This document shows, in pieces, positions 53,456 through 63,200 of a stretch of DNA of 64,000 nt; position 1 is the first letter of the stretch, and each line of letters begins with the position of its first letter. Source of the DNA: Nocardia sp. NBC_01503 (GTDB taxonomy: Bacteria; Actinomycetota; Actinomycetes; Mycobacteriales; Mycobacteriaceae); the NCBI RefSeq assembly GCF_036327755.1, contig NZ_CP109596.1, forward strand, positions 1,426,001 to 1,490,000, given 5' to 3'. The notes under the pieces were generated by a model that worked only from the letters and a program-made list of their open reading frames with translations, was not told where the DNA came from and made no database searches. Made by a program: the position numbers and the translations under genes.

Positions 53456-53485
53456 CGCTCGTTCCATAGACAGGGAACGAGCGGC
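53456..53485 (-). terminator. hairpin terminator
   Basis: Perfect 11-bp arms (CCGCTCGTTCC and GGAACGAGCGG) with an 8-base loop, 20 bases beyond the stop of the minus-strand gene ending at 53506. The region beyond it (53280-53455) is AT-richer and holds no convincing gene. Confidence 0.75.
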
Positions 53486-53505
53486 CGATGTCTGACCACA
53501 CTCGA

Positions 53506-53904
53506 TTACGCGATGTGCAGGGCCACGCTGATCTTGCGGGTCATCTCAGCAGCGGCAGGGCTGGACTGATCGGCCTCCACCGCGGCAGTGTCGATCGCGA
53601 CCAGAACGGTGCTGCGGAAGTTCTCGGCCTCGGCCGGATCCTGCTCAGCGAGCAGGGTAACCGCGGCACTCAATGCAGGAAGAACCTGATCAGCCAACTC
53701 GGCGACATTCTTACCCGTCAGCTTGATGTCACGGGCCTTGGCCGACAGGGCATGCCCCACCGGTCCGGTCGCCGACAACAGCGCCACGGTGCCGGTGGCG
53801 GAAACCTTGTGCGGCTTCGAACTGGCGGCGGAGTAGAGGGAAACCGCGCCGTAGGCGGCGGTGCGCAGGGTGGCGGTGTCCTGGGCGGTGAGGTTGATCG
53901 ACAT
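53506..53904 (-). CDS. small Ala-rich helical protein
   Basis: 132 aa starting at the ATG at 53904 with AAGGAG correctly spaced. Sequence MSINLTAQDTATLRTAAYGA, then a helical core with VLPALSAAVTLLAEQ. No signal peptide. The upstream immunity-like frame runs into it without a stop, but the strong ribosome site indicates independent translation. A terminator hairpin follows. No family was recognised. Confidence 0.65.
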   Translation of the reverse strand: MSINLTAQDTATLRTAAYGAVSLYSAASSKPHKVSATGTVALLSATGPVGHALSAKARDIKLTGKNVAELADQVLPALSAAVTLLAEQDPAEAENFRSTVLVAIDTAAVEADQSSPAAAEMTRKISVALHIA

Positions 53905-54606
53905 GACGTGCTCCTTCGAAAGCTGTTGGCTTCGACCCGGTTCGGATCGTTTTGCTCGATGAACACACTTTGTCGGGGCACGCTGACAGCGAGCTGACGC
54001 CGAACTGACACGTTCGCTGACACGCGCCCCGGCCGTCGAGAACTGACCTACTGCCCGGTTCCCGGCGCTTCGATCACGCTGTCGTGGATGCCTCACCGTC
54101 GGCTGCCACTCACCTGTCGGCAGGCCCCTCCCGAATCGTCTATCCATCTCCGCGACGAACTCTGCGGACGGTTCCCACTGGGGCTGTGGGTTATTGACTA
54201 TCTCCGTCCACCATTCCGGGATCTTCTCCGAGTCCCGCGGATAGCGATCCAGTTCCAGGAGATAGTCCTCCACTGCGGGCCATGAACCGGGCCAATCTAC
54301 TTCGGAGCTGTAGCCGAACCGCGTCTCCGCCTTCAGGTCACGTGAGATATGCAATTCGAAGTTGATCCATGTACCAGCACCCGGTCGAGCCATCACCTCC
54401 TTCAGCTCCAGCAGGAGCTGATAGACGCTGTCCGCCAGATACACCGCCTCGAGACGGCCATCCAACGTGATGGACGAGGTGGCGGAGCCGAAGCGTCCAA
54501 TCTTCCTGAAAGCAAGATTCATCGGGAGATTGTCACGGTGAGCACCGGACAGAGTATCGACAATCTCCTGAATAATCTCGATAGCCCGAGAAGATGCCTC
54601 TGTCAT
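53506..54606 (-). CDS. YezG/DUF600-like immunity ORF, open into the next gene
   Basis: The ATG at 54606 overlaps the SUKH gene stop (ATGA). Residues 1-175 look like a YezG/DUF600 immunity fold (AVYLADSVYQLLLELKEV, WINFELHISRDLKAETRFGY, WPGSWPAVEDYLLELDRYP). After about residue 175 the translation becomes Arg/Ser-rich and non-protein-like, yet the frame has no stop until it passes through the small gene at 53506-53904. The original stop was probably lost by mutation or frameshift, giving a 366-aa fusion frame. Confidence 0.55.
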   Translation of the reverse strand: MTEASSRAIEIIQEIVDTLSGAHRDNLPMNLAFRKIGRFGSATSSITLDGRLEAVYLADSVYQLLLELKEVMARPGAGTWINFELHISRDLKAETRFGYSSEVDWPGSWPAVEDYLLELDRYPRDSEKIPEWWTEIVNNPQPQWEPSAEFVAEMDRRFGRGLPTGEWQPTVRHPRQRDRSAGNRAVGQFSTAGARVSERVSSASARCQRAPTKCVHRAKRSEPGRSQQLSKEHVMSINLTAQDTATLRTAAYGAVSLYSAASSKPHKVSATGTVALLSATGPVGHALSAKARDIKLTGKNVAELADQVLPALSAAVTLLAEQDPAEAENFRSTVLVAIDTAAVEADQSSPAAAEMTRKISVALHIA

Positions 54607-55115
54607 CTGTCGTCCTTCTGCCGATTCTCAATCACCGACACCTCTCGCCGCAGCTCGATCGCAGTGGGCAGGTAGTCTGCCAAGCCGCGAAGCCACTGCG
54701 TAAACGAAAGGCCGCTGTCTCGAACGGGCTTGTCGCCCAGATAGATCCAGAAATTCGGGTCCGGCGCTGCCAGATCCTCCGGGCGGAAGTAATAGAACAT
54801 GTAGCCGTGATGAGTCAGGAAGATAAAGGAATTCTCGAAGGGCTCGAAGTCGCGCTCATAGTCGTCGACCACGATCTCGCGAGCAAGGTCCTTGGCCTCC
54901 ACGACCCAGTCATAGTCCCATTCGTCGTTGCGGCTGAGCCAGTACGGGTCTCTGCCCGCGCATCCCAAGAACTCCCGATACGCCAGCGGTAGCTCCGTGA
55001 CCCCCTGCGCGTTCATCAGCGCGACGATTTCCTCCTCGCCGCACCCTCGCAGAGCTTCTGCCGCTACCAGACCGCGCATGATCAGTGGCTCGGCCAGGTC
55101 CGTCATGAAGTTCAT
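54603..55115 (-). CDS. SUKH (SMI1/KNR4)-like immunity protein
   Basis: 170 aa. The pattern of E-E-E-I-V-A-L near the N-terminus, ELPLAYREFLGCAGRD, a central FIFLTHHGYMFYYFRPEDL and the C-terminal LSFTQWLRGLADYL follow the SUKH fold. These are cytoplasmic immunity proteins against polymorphic toxins. Its stop overlaps the next immunity-like gene by 4 bp. A frameshifted paralogue lies at 38000-38189. Confidence 0.7.
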   Translation of the reverse strand: MNFMTDLAEPLIMRGLVAAEALRGCGEEEIVALMNAQGVTELPLAYREFLGCAGRDPYWLSRNDEWDYDWVVEAKDLAREIVVDDYERDFEPFENSFIFLTHHGYMFYYFRPEDLAAPDPNFWIYLGDKPVRDSGLSFTQWLRGLADYLPTAIELRREVSVIENRQKDDR

Positions 55116-55300
55116 CGTCGTTACCCCCTCGTACGGCTAGAAGTCATCCGGGAGCGATGGCGGCTCTACCCGGCCCTCATACGCCGCGACCTCGGGACAG
55201 TTCCTTAACCGTCGGAAAGTCAGCAATAGTCGCGATATGCAGCGCTCCGCAGACGAAGACACGAAAGTGGTTGTCCATCAATCCGATTCCGACTGCAGGA

Positions 55301-56086
55301 TCAGTGGCCCTCGGCGAGCTGCCGAAGGTCAGCGAGGCTGGCGGCGTGCTGTTCCGCAGTCGTGTCGGCGATTATCCCGAAGAGCTTGGGGCTGGATTCG
55401 GGCTGCGCGCGGATATGGCCGAGGAGGTCGGGGGTCGGCACTTGCGCCTCGTACGCATCAACTAGACGCGAGCGCCAAAGACCGCTCGCGATCATTCCGT
55501 CACGGCCTGCGGCGGTTCGCTGGAGGTATCCGGCGGCGTTATCAGTCGTCGAAACCCACAGGTAGCCCCGCACCTCACCGTCACACGTGATCGGGAGGTA
55601 GGTAACCGGCGAAGCTGTTTCGTCGGGATACGTCGGGGTCGGAACCGAGACCAATGGGCCCCAACCCTCGGAGCGATCCGCGGGCGCACCGCTCGGATAC
55701 TCCCCGTCCTGCACCCAAGGCCCCTCCCCCAGCGGCGAATTCGGGTTCAGCCGCAACGCCAACTCCTGAATAGTCCGCGCCTCCCCGAGCACGGCATCGG
55801 CCGGAATCCCACCGCACAGAGAATCTTCGGGCTTCCCGATCCAATAGCTGATGGCCTCAACAGGTTTCAGACCAAGCTGATAGGTCTCCTCCAGCTTGCC
55901 GGACCAGAAAATCGAGAACTTCACGGGGCTGATGCCGGACCCCGCGCGGGCGAAGGACCCCGCCGCCGATCCCGTCTGACCACCCCAGAGGTAACCAACA
56001 AGGTTGCCGTCCAACATGATTGGCAGGTATGCAACCTGCCGTCGCGTCCAAACGTCGTAGCGTTCTTGCGATTGATCTCGACTCAT
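55301..56086 (-). CDS. hypothetical immunity-array protein with internal repeat
   Basis: 261 aa. Two halves are related: VAYLPIMLDGNLVGYLWGG and VTYLPITCDGEVRGYLWVS each begin a repeat of about 80 residues. Pro/Gly-rich joining region (GEYPSGAPADRSEGWG). No signal peptide. Not recognised. A decayed paralogue at 38228-38775 keeps the same order next to a SUKH remnant, so these two genes behave as one module. Confidence 0.6.
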   Translation of the reverse strand: MSRDQSQERYDVWTRRQVAYLPIMLDGNLVGYLWGGQTGSAAGSFARAGSGISPVKFSIFWSGKLEETYQLGLKPVEAISYWIGKPEDSLCGGIPADAVLGEARTIQELALRLNPNSPLGEGPWVQDGEYPSGAPADRSEGWGPLVSVPTPTYPDETASPVTYLPITCDGEVRGYLWVSTTDNAAGYLQRTAAGRDGMIASGLWRSRLVDAYEAQVPTPDLLGHIRAQPESSPKLFGIIADTTAEQHAASLADLRQLAEGH

Positions 56087-56167
56087 GGTCGCTTCCAGCC
56101 TCGCTTGGTTCTATGGTCTTCGATAGGTATTTACTCGACGAGGTCAACGCATTCGATGCATCCGTAA

Positions 56168-57298
56168 TCAGCCACTTTGGCGCTGCGGTTCGATGCACTC
56201 GGCCCAGGCCGGAAGCTGCCCGCCCTGTTCCTGAGTTCTTGCCAGGGTTCGTCTCGCTCTCGGAATATTAGGAGCCATTGCGTCGAGCCAGCCGGTCACG
56301 CTGCCCCAGGCTTTGCGAACCCGTCTGGTTTTCCCGGCGACGCCAATTTCCCAGACCGCTGGGTCATCCAGGAGAAGGTCCGTGCCGTCAATCGCATAGT
56401 AAGTATTCCCGGGGTACGCGGAGAGCACCAGCGCACCATCGGGGTCACGTATATCATGGGGCATCTCCCGGAGAGCTGTAACAAGCCCGGATTTGACCTC
56501 ACCGTCAACGCTATGGACACCGAAACTCATTGGATAGAACCAGAATCCCGGTTCAGACCCAATCAGCAAGAGGACTTCACGTACGGCCGCAGGCACGTTT
56601 TCAACTGCCTGCCCGACCGCGAACCGGTCGATCTCATTCTCCGATGCACCGACAACTGAGTCACGTCGCAGGCCGGCCACAAACACACGTTCGATGATGT
56701 CGCGAACACGTTCTCGCGGGTGCTGCGAAGGGGGACTTTTCGCCGTCCGCGGCAGTATATTTTCCGACCAGCGCGGAAGGTCCCAACCATTCCGCTCGTA
56801 CCGTTCCAGGTCCCGCCTCAGGCTCTCGACCAGAGGTTCCATGTCAGAAAACCACGCAGATGTCGATGGCCACCTACGAGTCAAAGCACCGTCCATGATC
56901 TCCCAGATCGGGGGATCGTCGCTATCCAAGTCGGCCCCGTCGATAACTTGATAGACGTATCCCTGATGTGCCGACAGCACCAACATCCCTGCCACATCAC
57001 GAATTCCATCGTCCACCGCTACAAGCTCTCTCGTTGCGAGGTGACTCTTCACTGCGGCATCAATACCGCTATTGACTCCAAAGTCGGTGCCGTCGAACCA
57101 CAAGCCAGGCCGAGCTCCGATGAGCCGAAAGACCTCGCGGATCGCTGCGGGTACGTTCGTGACCCTCTGCTCAGCCGCAAACCGGGTAATCTCATCGTCC
57201 GATGCGCCTTTGACAGAATCGCGCTTCAGCCCCTGCGCCATCGCCTCCTCGAAGATATTCCGAATCTGCTCGTGTGCTGCGTCCTGTGGTCGAGTCAT
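56168..57298 (-). CDS. double SUKH-domain immunity protein
   Basis: 376 aa made of two tandem SUKH-like domains: IRNIFEEAMAQGLKRDSV with VPAAIREVFRLIGARPG, and IIERVFVAGLRRDSV with VPAAVREVLLLIGSEPG. Each continues to a D-x-x-G-x-L-V-L-S-A strand (MLVLSAHQGYVYQVIDG; ALVLSAYPGNTYYAIDG). The ATG overlaps the stop of the giant toxin by 4 bp, which identifies it as the immunity protein for that toxin's deaminase-like tip, a known SUKH pairing. Confidence 0.82.
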   Translation of the reverse strand: MTRPQDAAHEQIRNIFEEAMAQGLKRDSVKGASDDEITRFAAEQRVTNVPAAIREVFRLIGARPGLWFDGTDFGVNSGIDAAVKSHLATRELVAVDDGIRDVAGMLVLSAHQGYVYQVIDGADLDSDDPPIWEIMDGALTRRWPSTSAWFSDMEPLVESLRRDLERYERNGWDLPRWSENILPRTAKSPPSQHPRERVRDIIERVFVAGLRRDSVVGASENEIDRFAVGQAVENVPAAVREVLLLIGSEPGFWFYPMSFGVHSVDGEVKSGLVTALREMPHDIRDPDGALVLSAYPGNTYYAIDGTDLLLDDPAVWEIGVAGKTRRVRKAWGSVTGWLDAMAPNIPRARRTLARTQEQGGQLPAWAECIEPQRQSG

Positions 57299-60200
57299 AG
57301 TGGATACAACCTTTCCAAGGCTAGGTTGAGAGCCTCCACGCGCATGTTGGGGAACAGTCGCTGGTAGACGTCAATGAGGTTCATACACGAATCGCAGATC
57401 TGAAACTCCTCCGGGATATCGGATCGCCGCGCGGACGGTAGATCGATCATCATCCGAAGGTCACCTGCGACATCCGCCAACGAGAAGGGAGTGCAAGGCG
57501 TCCCATTCTCAGCGGCTTCCGCACCGGCCCTCCGATTGAGCTCCTCAATCGCCAGGTCGATGCGTGCTCTCGTTCGCAGCTCTTGAGCCTCCCTTCCAGG
57601 CTGCATGTCCGGCATGACAGATTTGTGCACCTCATGTGAGTCCTCGATCACCCGTTCCACGACATCCCACGACAATCCAGTGTCGTTTACCAACTCGTGA
57701 ACCGTGGAATCGCGGATTGTGCGGGGAGTGAAGGGCGTTCCGCTCTGCGCAGCCTCTCTGGCCGCCTGTTTATTGTCCTCGATGAGTAGTTGGTTGATCT
57801 TCTTCCAAGCGTCTCTCACCTCGGCGTACTCAGCTCTGGCGCTGCTATCTGCTTCCTGGATCGACTCGGCCAGGACGTCGTCCACAACCTCTCGCGACAA
57901 ACCAGAATGCTCGGCCAACTGATGTCTCACGACATCTTCGAACAACTTCGGTTCGGAATCGTTCGCACGATCGGATCCTTCACCCCTGCTGAGTCGGCCA
58001 GTTTTTGGATCGAAGGCGCTCGCATGGGACGTCTCGAATACCCGCTGCCCCTTCGGAGGCCGAGCCGGGGCTTCCGACGCCGGGTTCCAGTCATGAGTCA
58101 CACCGCTGAAGTTGAAGAAGTCATTCGGTGCGCGGGTGCTATCGGAGCGGTATCGAGCCGTCGTCAGTGTTCGATCCGACGGACGACGCACCCCATCAAC
58201 AGATGGATTGCGGTGGGTGATGTCTTGAACTGCCTCGAACCCTTCGATCCGCTTGGCTCGGTTCTCATCACGAAGTTCCCGAAAATCGTCCATTCGTTCG
58301 GGCGTTTCGGGCAGATGAGCTTCAGCACGGTCCCGAGCGTCACCCGGATCGAGGATGTGCTTGTCCTCGTCACGGGTACCTGGCGCGAAACCGTCCTCTG
58401 TCGCTTTGGTTCTGGTGCCGTCGGGGTGGAAGGTTTCCCACGTTCCATCCGGTGGGATGCGCGGGCGGCGGGTGCCGTCGGGGTGAGTTTCGGCGGTGCT
58501 GGTGTAGACGCGGCCCTGGTGATCGGACCAGGCTGGTTTGGTGGGGGCCAGGACGTCTGTGCCGAGGTGGTGGGCGAGGCGGGCAGCGAAGCCGTTGGTG
58601 GCGGCGTCGCAGCCTATGAGGCGGATGGGGGTGCGGCCGTCCCAGGTGGTTTGGCGGAGGAGGTTTCCGAATTCCTCGGGGGTGTAGGTGCGGTCGCCTA
58701 TGCGGGCGTGGCCGTCTTCGGTGATGTGGACGTCCGCGGTGAAGTGGTTGGGGTCCTTGGCGATTCGGGAGGCCAGGTCTGCGACTGCCGGGTCGTCGGG
58801 GTGGAAGGAGGCACCGGCCTCGGTTTCCTTGGCGGGGAAGGGGTGCGGTTCGGCGGCAGGATTGGCGTTGTCGTGGGCCGGGTGGGCTGCATCCTCTTGC
58901 GGATGAGAGCTGTTCGGGTGCTGCGGATTCTCGGCGGAGGGGTGGGCCGACGACGGTTCCTGGTGGTTGGGTGTCTGCGGCTCGGGGTCGAGCTTGATGA
59001 GGTCGTTTCCCCATTTTTCGAGGTAGTCCCGGAAAACGGGGTCGTGCTCGGTGAGCAGGCGCCAGGAAGTCGGCAGCGCCGAGTGATCGAAGAAACCGGT
59101 CTGATCCAGTACCTTCACGAAATCGTCTCGCAGGCCGGGCAATTCGCTGTAGCGCGCGGGTTCGCCCAGCGACTTCGCGATCTCCGTGGCCAGCGACTTC
59201 ATTTCGTTGAAGCGATCTTGCAGGTGCGGGGTCAGCGATGCGGGGCGGTCGTCATGCACCTGGACCGGCGCGGCGGGGTGCTCATCACCAAGAGTGAATG
59301 GGATGTGATCCTGGTCGGGACCATCGTGCGGTTCCTCCGGGCGCGGCTCGGCCGGGTGTTCCGGAGAAGGCTCAGAAGCGTGGTATTCCGCTGTGTCAGT
59401 AGGAGCTACGTCGTCTCGCCGCGCTCCCGGTTGATCCGGGTGATCTCCGATTCGCCCCACGCCTGCCAGATCTTGATCTGGTCCTCGGTGGCCTCCGGGC
59501 GCCCCTTCGCCTCCATCGCTTCGAGGGCTGCCATGTTGCGGTCGACCTTCGCCTGAATCTCCGGGTCGTCCGACCCGCTTCTCATCGTGGGCCCCAGCAC
59601 TTCGAGCGCTATTCGCTTCATTTCCTCCGGGCTGATGGGCATCAGGAATCCTTCCCAAATCGGTGAGGTGGAAGTAGTACTTCCCCTCCTCCTCGTTGAA
59701 GCGCATGTCATCGACGCGAAACTTGGTGCCCGGCGCGAAGACGACCTCTTCCTGCGCCGGATTCGACCAGGAGATGTCCTTCCCGGTATGCGAGTCGATG
59801 ACCAGCTCGATATTGCCACCTCGCATCGAGGCTTCCTTGTCCGAGGAGGCAAAGCCCCGGTCCGGAACGATGTTCGCTTTGCCGGGCTCGTACTTGTACT
59901 CATCGAGGAAGTTCTTCAACGCGACCGGGTCGTCGATGTGCAGGGAGCGGTAAACGGTGCCCTCGTGATCCGGGAGCTTGTTGTAGCCCGAGACGAGGGT
60001 ACGGATCTCGACGTCGCGGTCGTTCAGGAGTTCATGGTTGCCATTGCGGGTCGCGTCGTTGACCTGCTCGTTGAGGCTCATGAATTGGTTGCGGCGGATC
60101 GCGGAGATCTCGGCGTCGGTCAGGCGCGCGATCTCCGGATGGTTGGGTGTTTCATATTCGCGAGTGGTTTGGACCTCACGCTCGTTGATGTGGTTCTCGG

Positions 60201-63200
60201 CCGCGTATTCGTGTGATGCGGCGGGGTCCTCGTAGTGCGGGTTCGCGTAGTACGGCTTGTCCTCGACGGGCAGTTTCGTGCGCTGCGGCGCATCGTCGGT
60301 CGGGACATGGTGCGGCTCAGGGTGTTCGGGAGTGGCGTCATCGTGGGGGGTGCTCGGCCTGTCGACCGGTTCGGTGGTGTCGTGGACGGCCGGGGCCGGG
60401 TGCTCCTGGGCTGGGGGGTGATTGACTCGCGCACCCGGATCATGGACATAGTCGTGACTCACCACGATGCCCTTGACCAGGTACTCGACACCCTCGTATC
60501 TGGAACCGGGCGGCTTCTCGATGACATCGGTGATCAGATACCGAGTTCCGCGCTGCATCAGGAATTCGTGTTCCGAGCCGCCGATCCACAGCCCCTTGGA
60601 ACCCGCGGGCACATCGAGCTCCACTCGAATGCTGCTCCGCGCGAAATTACTCGGCGGCTTCTCTCCCAAACTCGTAGACAGGTAGCCGCGTTCGGTCTGG
60701 AGCGTATTGATCAGCTCTCGGGGGTTCCTACCGTCCAGCGGCGTTCCGAGCTCGTCGATCGTCAGGTGATCGATGGCCTTGCTACCCATGCCGCGGGTGA
60801 CCTCGAACCCTTCCGGGGTGGGTTGACCCGTCAGCCGATCCAGGGTTTGCACGTGCTGATTGAGCACCTCGGCGGTCGGTTCCTCACCGAGAATGCGCCT
60901 CATCTCCATGAAATCTTGGCCGTCCGACCACACTTCACGAAGCCGCTGTTCCGGATACTCGTCACGGAGCACACGGTCGAGCGCTGCCTGCAGGGGTTCG
61001 CTGTTCGACGGATGTCGATCGGCCGACTCGAGTAGTGCGAGCGGAGGTTCCTGCAAGCTCCCGCCCGTCAGTTCCCGCAGTTGCTGTAGCGTCGCGTGAT
61101 CCTCGGCCAGCGTCGCGAATCTCGCGCTCGGATCCTCGTGGCGCAAAAGTTCGTTGATCCAGGCATGCCGCGTATAGCGGCTCACCTGTTCGCGTTCGGC
61201 CGCGGACAGGGAGTCCATATGGGACCCCATGATCTCGTCGCCGAACTTGCGACCCGCCTCATCGCTGTCGAATCGGCGTATCGACTCGTCGGGGGTACCA
61301 GGCTTCTGATGCTCGGGAGCCTGGTGCGGTTGTTCGTGCGCCGGCTGTGAACCGTGCGGATCCGCTTGGCCGATACGGGCTTCGGGACGTGCGGAGTTCG
61401 GGTGCGAGGGGGTGCCGGATTCGATGGGGTGCACGGGGTTTCCGTGCGAGTCGAACAGGACTGCGTGGGTGGAGCGGACGTTGGGGTTGTTCGGGGAGAA
61501 CGGGTGGGGGCCGGTGCCGAGGGCGGAGTCGTGGACTACGAGGCGGCCGCCGTCGTTGGTGACGGTATAGGCGTGGGCGCCGATGCCGTTGATGTCTGTG
61601 GGGCCGTGGAATTCGGCTACGACGATGGCGGTTGCGCCTTCGCCGAGGCGGTTGAGGTGGTCTGCCAGGACTCCCGGGGAGTCCATGAGTTGCATGCGAG
61701 CGCCCGCGGCGTCTTCGAGGTCGCGGGCGGACATGCCGCGTTCGGCGATATCCGGATCGTGTGGGATACGGATGTTTTCGTTGCCGGTCAATTCTTGGGC
61801 GTGCCGAAGAGCCTGGGGACCGCAGTCATTGACCGGTTGGTGGTCTGCCGGAAGTGTGGGGTGGTCGGGGGTCGGGTCGGGGTTGCGGAACTCCTCGACC
61901 AGGTGTTCATAGCCGATGGGCGGACCCTCATGCGGGTCGAAGATGGGTGGGCGCAGGTGGGCCGGATCGCTGGGGAACGAGCCGATATTGCGCTGCCAGG
62001 CGTTGAGGCCCTCGTGGTCGGGGCGGGCGAACTCGGGGAGGACGTTTCCGGAGTCACCCGCTGCGATCTTCGCGAAGTTGTGGAGTGATTCGCTGGGGAC
62101 AGTGTGGGCGTCATCGTGGAACTTGTAGTAGCCGGTGTGGGTACCGATATTGCTGAATGTCTTTGCACCGCCCGGGAATTGGGCGGTGATGCGGCGAGCC
62201 CCGAATGCCTCCACCGACGGGTCCATGCCGAGACCCATGCTGAGACCCGGTGCGGCACGGGCGATCTCGCCCGGCGTGCTGGAACCGATCCAGGTGACCG
62301 GGTCGCGGGAGGAGCTGGCCACGAAGACATTTCCCTCGCCGAGACCGAATTCGGAGGCGTGCACGACCGGGCCCGCGCCAGGTGAGCCGAGGAGGGTGAT
62401 GGTGCTGACCTCGCCGGTAAGGCGGCCACCCGCACCGGCGTAGCTCGTGGTGGTGGAGCCGTAGCTGTGGCCGAAGAGGTGCACGTCGGGCATGGGCTCG
62501 CCGCCGGGCAAACCCGCGTTGATTTTGCGAGTCTGGTTGAACGCGGCCACGTCTCGGGCCAGCAGTTGTCCACCGCGCTGCGCCAAGGCCGGATTCGTCA
62601 TCTCCCGGCCGATGCGTGAACCGCTCGGGGCGTCGTAGCCGATCCAGGCGATCGAGGCGACCATGCCGGGGTCGTGCACATTGTCGGAGGTGGCCTCGTA
62701 GTGGTGGAACGCATTGTTCAGGTTCACTTCGAGGCTGCGGACCGTGGTGGTGATACCGGGGATGTGCCAGGAGACGGTGGATGCCTTGTCCACGTCACCT
62801 ATCGCGACGACTGCGCGACCCTCGCCGTTGAAAGCCTTTGAGTCGTAGGACAACACGCGTACGGGCGGGCGATGGCCGGGCGGATCGTCCCGGTCACGGT
62901 TGGCGAAGTTGTCGGCGAGGGTTTCCGCGTGCTCCAGGTTGTGGATGGTGCTCTCGAGATTCTTGAACTGCTGGCGGCCTTCCGGATCGGTCCAGCGGCT
63001 GGTCCACTTGTCCACGCGCGGATTGCGTTCGCGCAGTTCGGTCAGATCGCGGGCGATGGACAAACGGTTGGCCTGGTCACGCGCGTGCGGCGGGATGCCG
63101 TCGGCATTGCCGATCTCATGCGGGTGCACACGCATTACCGCGCCCTGCTCGTCAGGGGTCAGGTCATGCCACCAGTTGTGGTTATCGCGGGCTTTCTGGT

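Noticed and set aside
53308..53499. 63-aa minus-strand frame with a hydrophobic stretch
   Set aside because: No ribosome site, it overlaps the terminator hairpin of the neighbouring gene, and no family similarity is visible.
55157..55465. 102-aa plus-strand frame between two immunity genes
   Set aside because: It overlaps the 3' end of the conserved 261-aa gene on the other strand, and its translation has no protein-like features.
57790..59556. 588-aa plus-strand frame opposite the second giant toxin
   Set aside because: It is antisense to conserved deaminase and pre-toxin motifs, with Gly/Val-rich composition typical of shadow frames.
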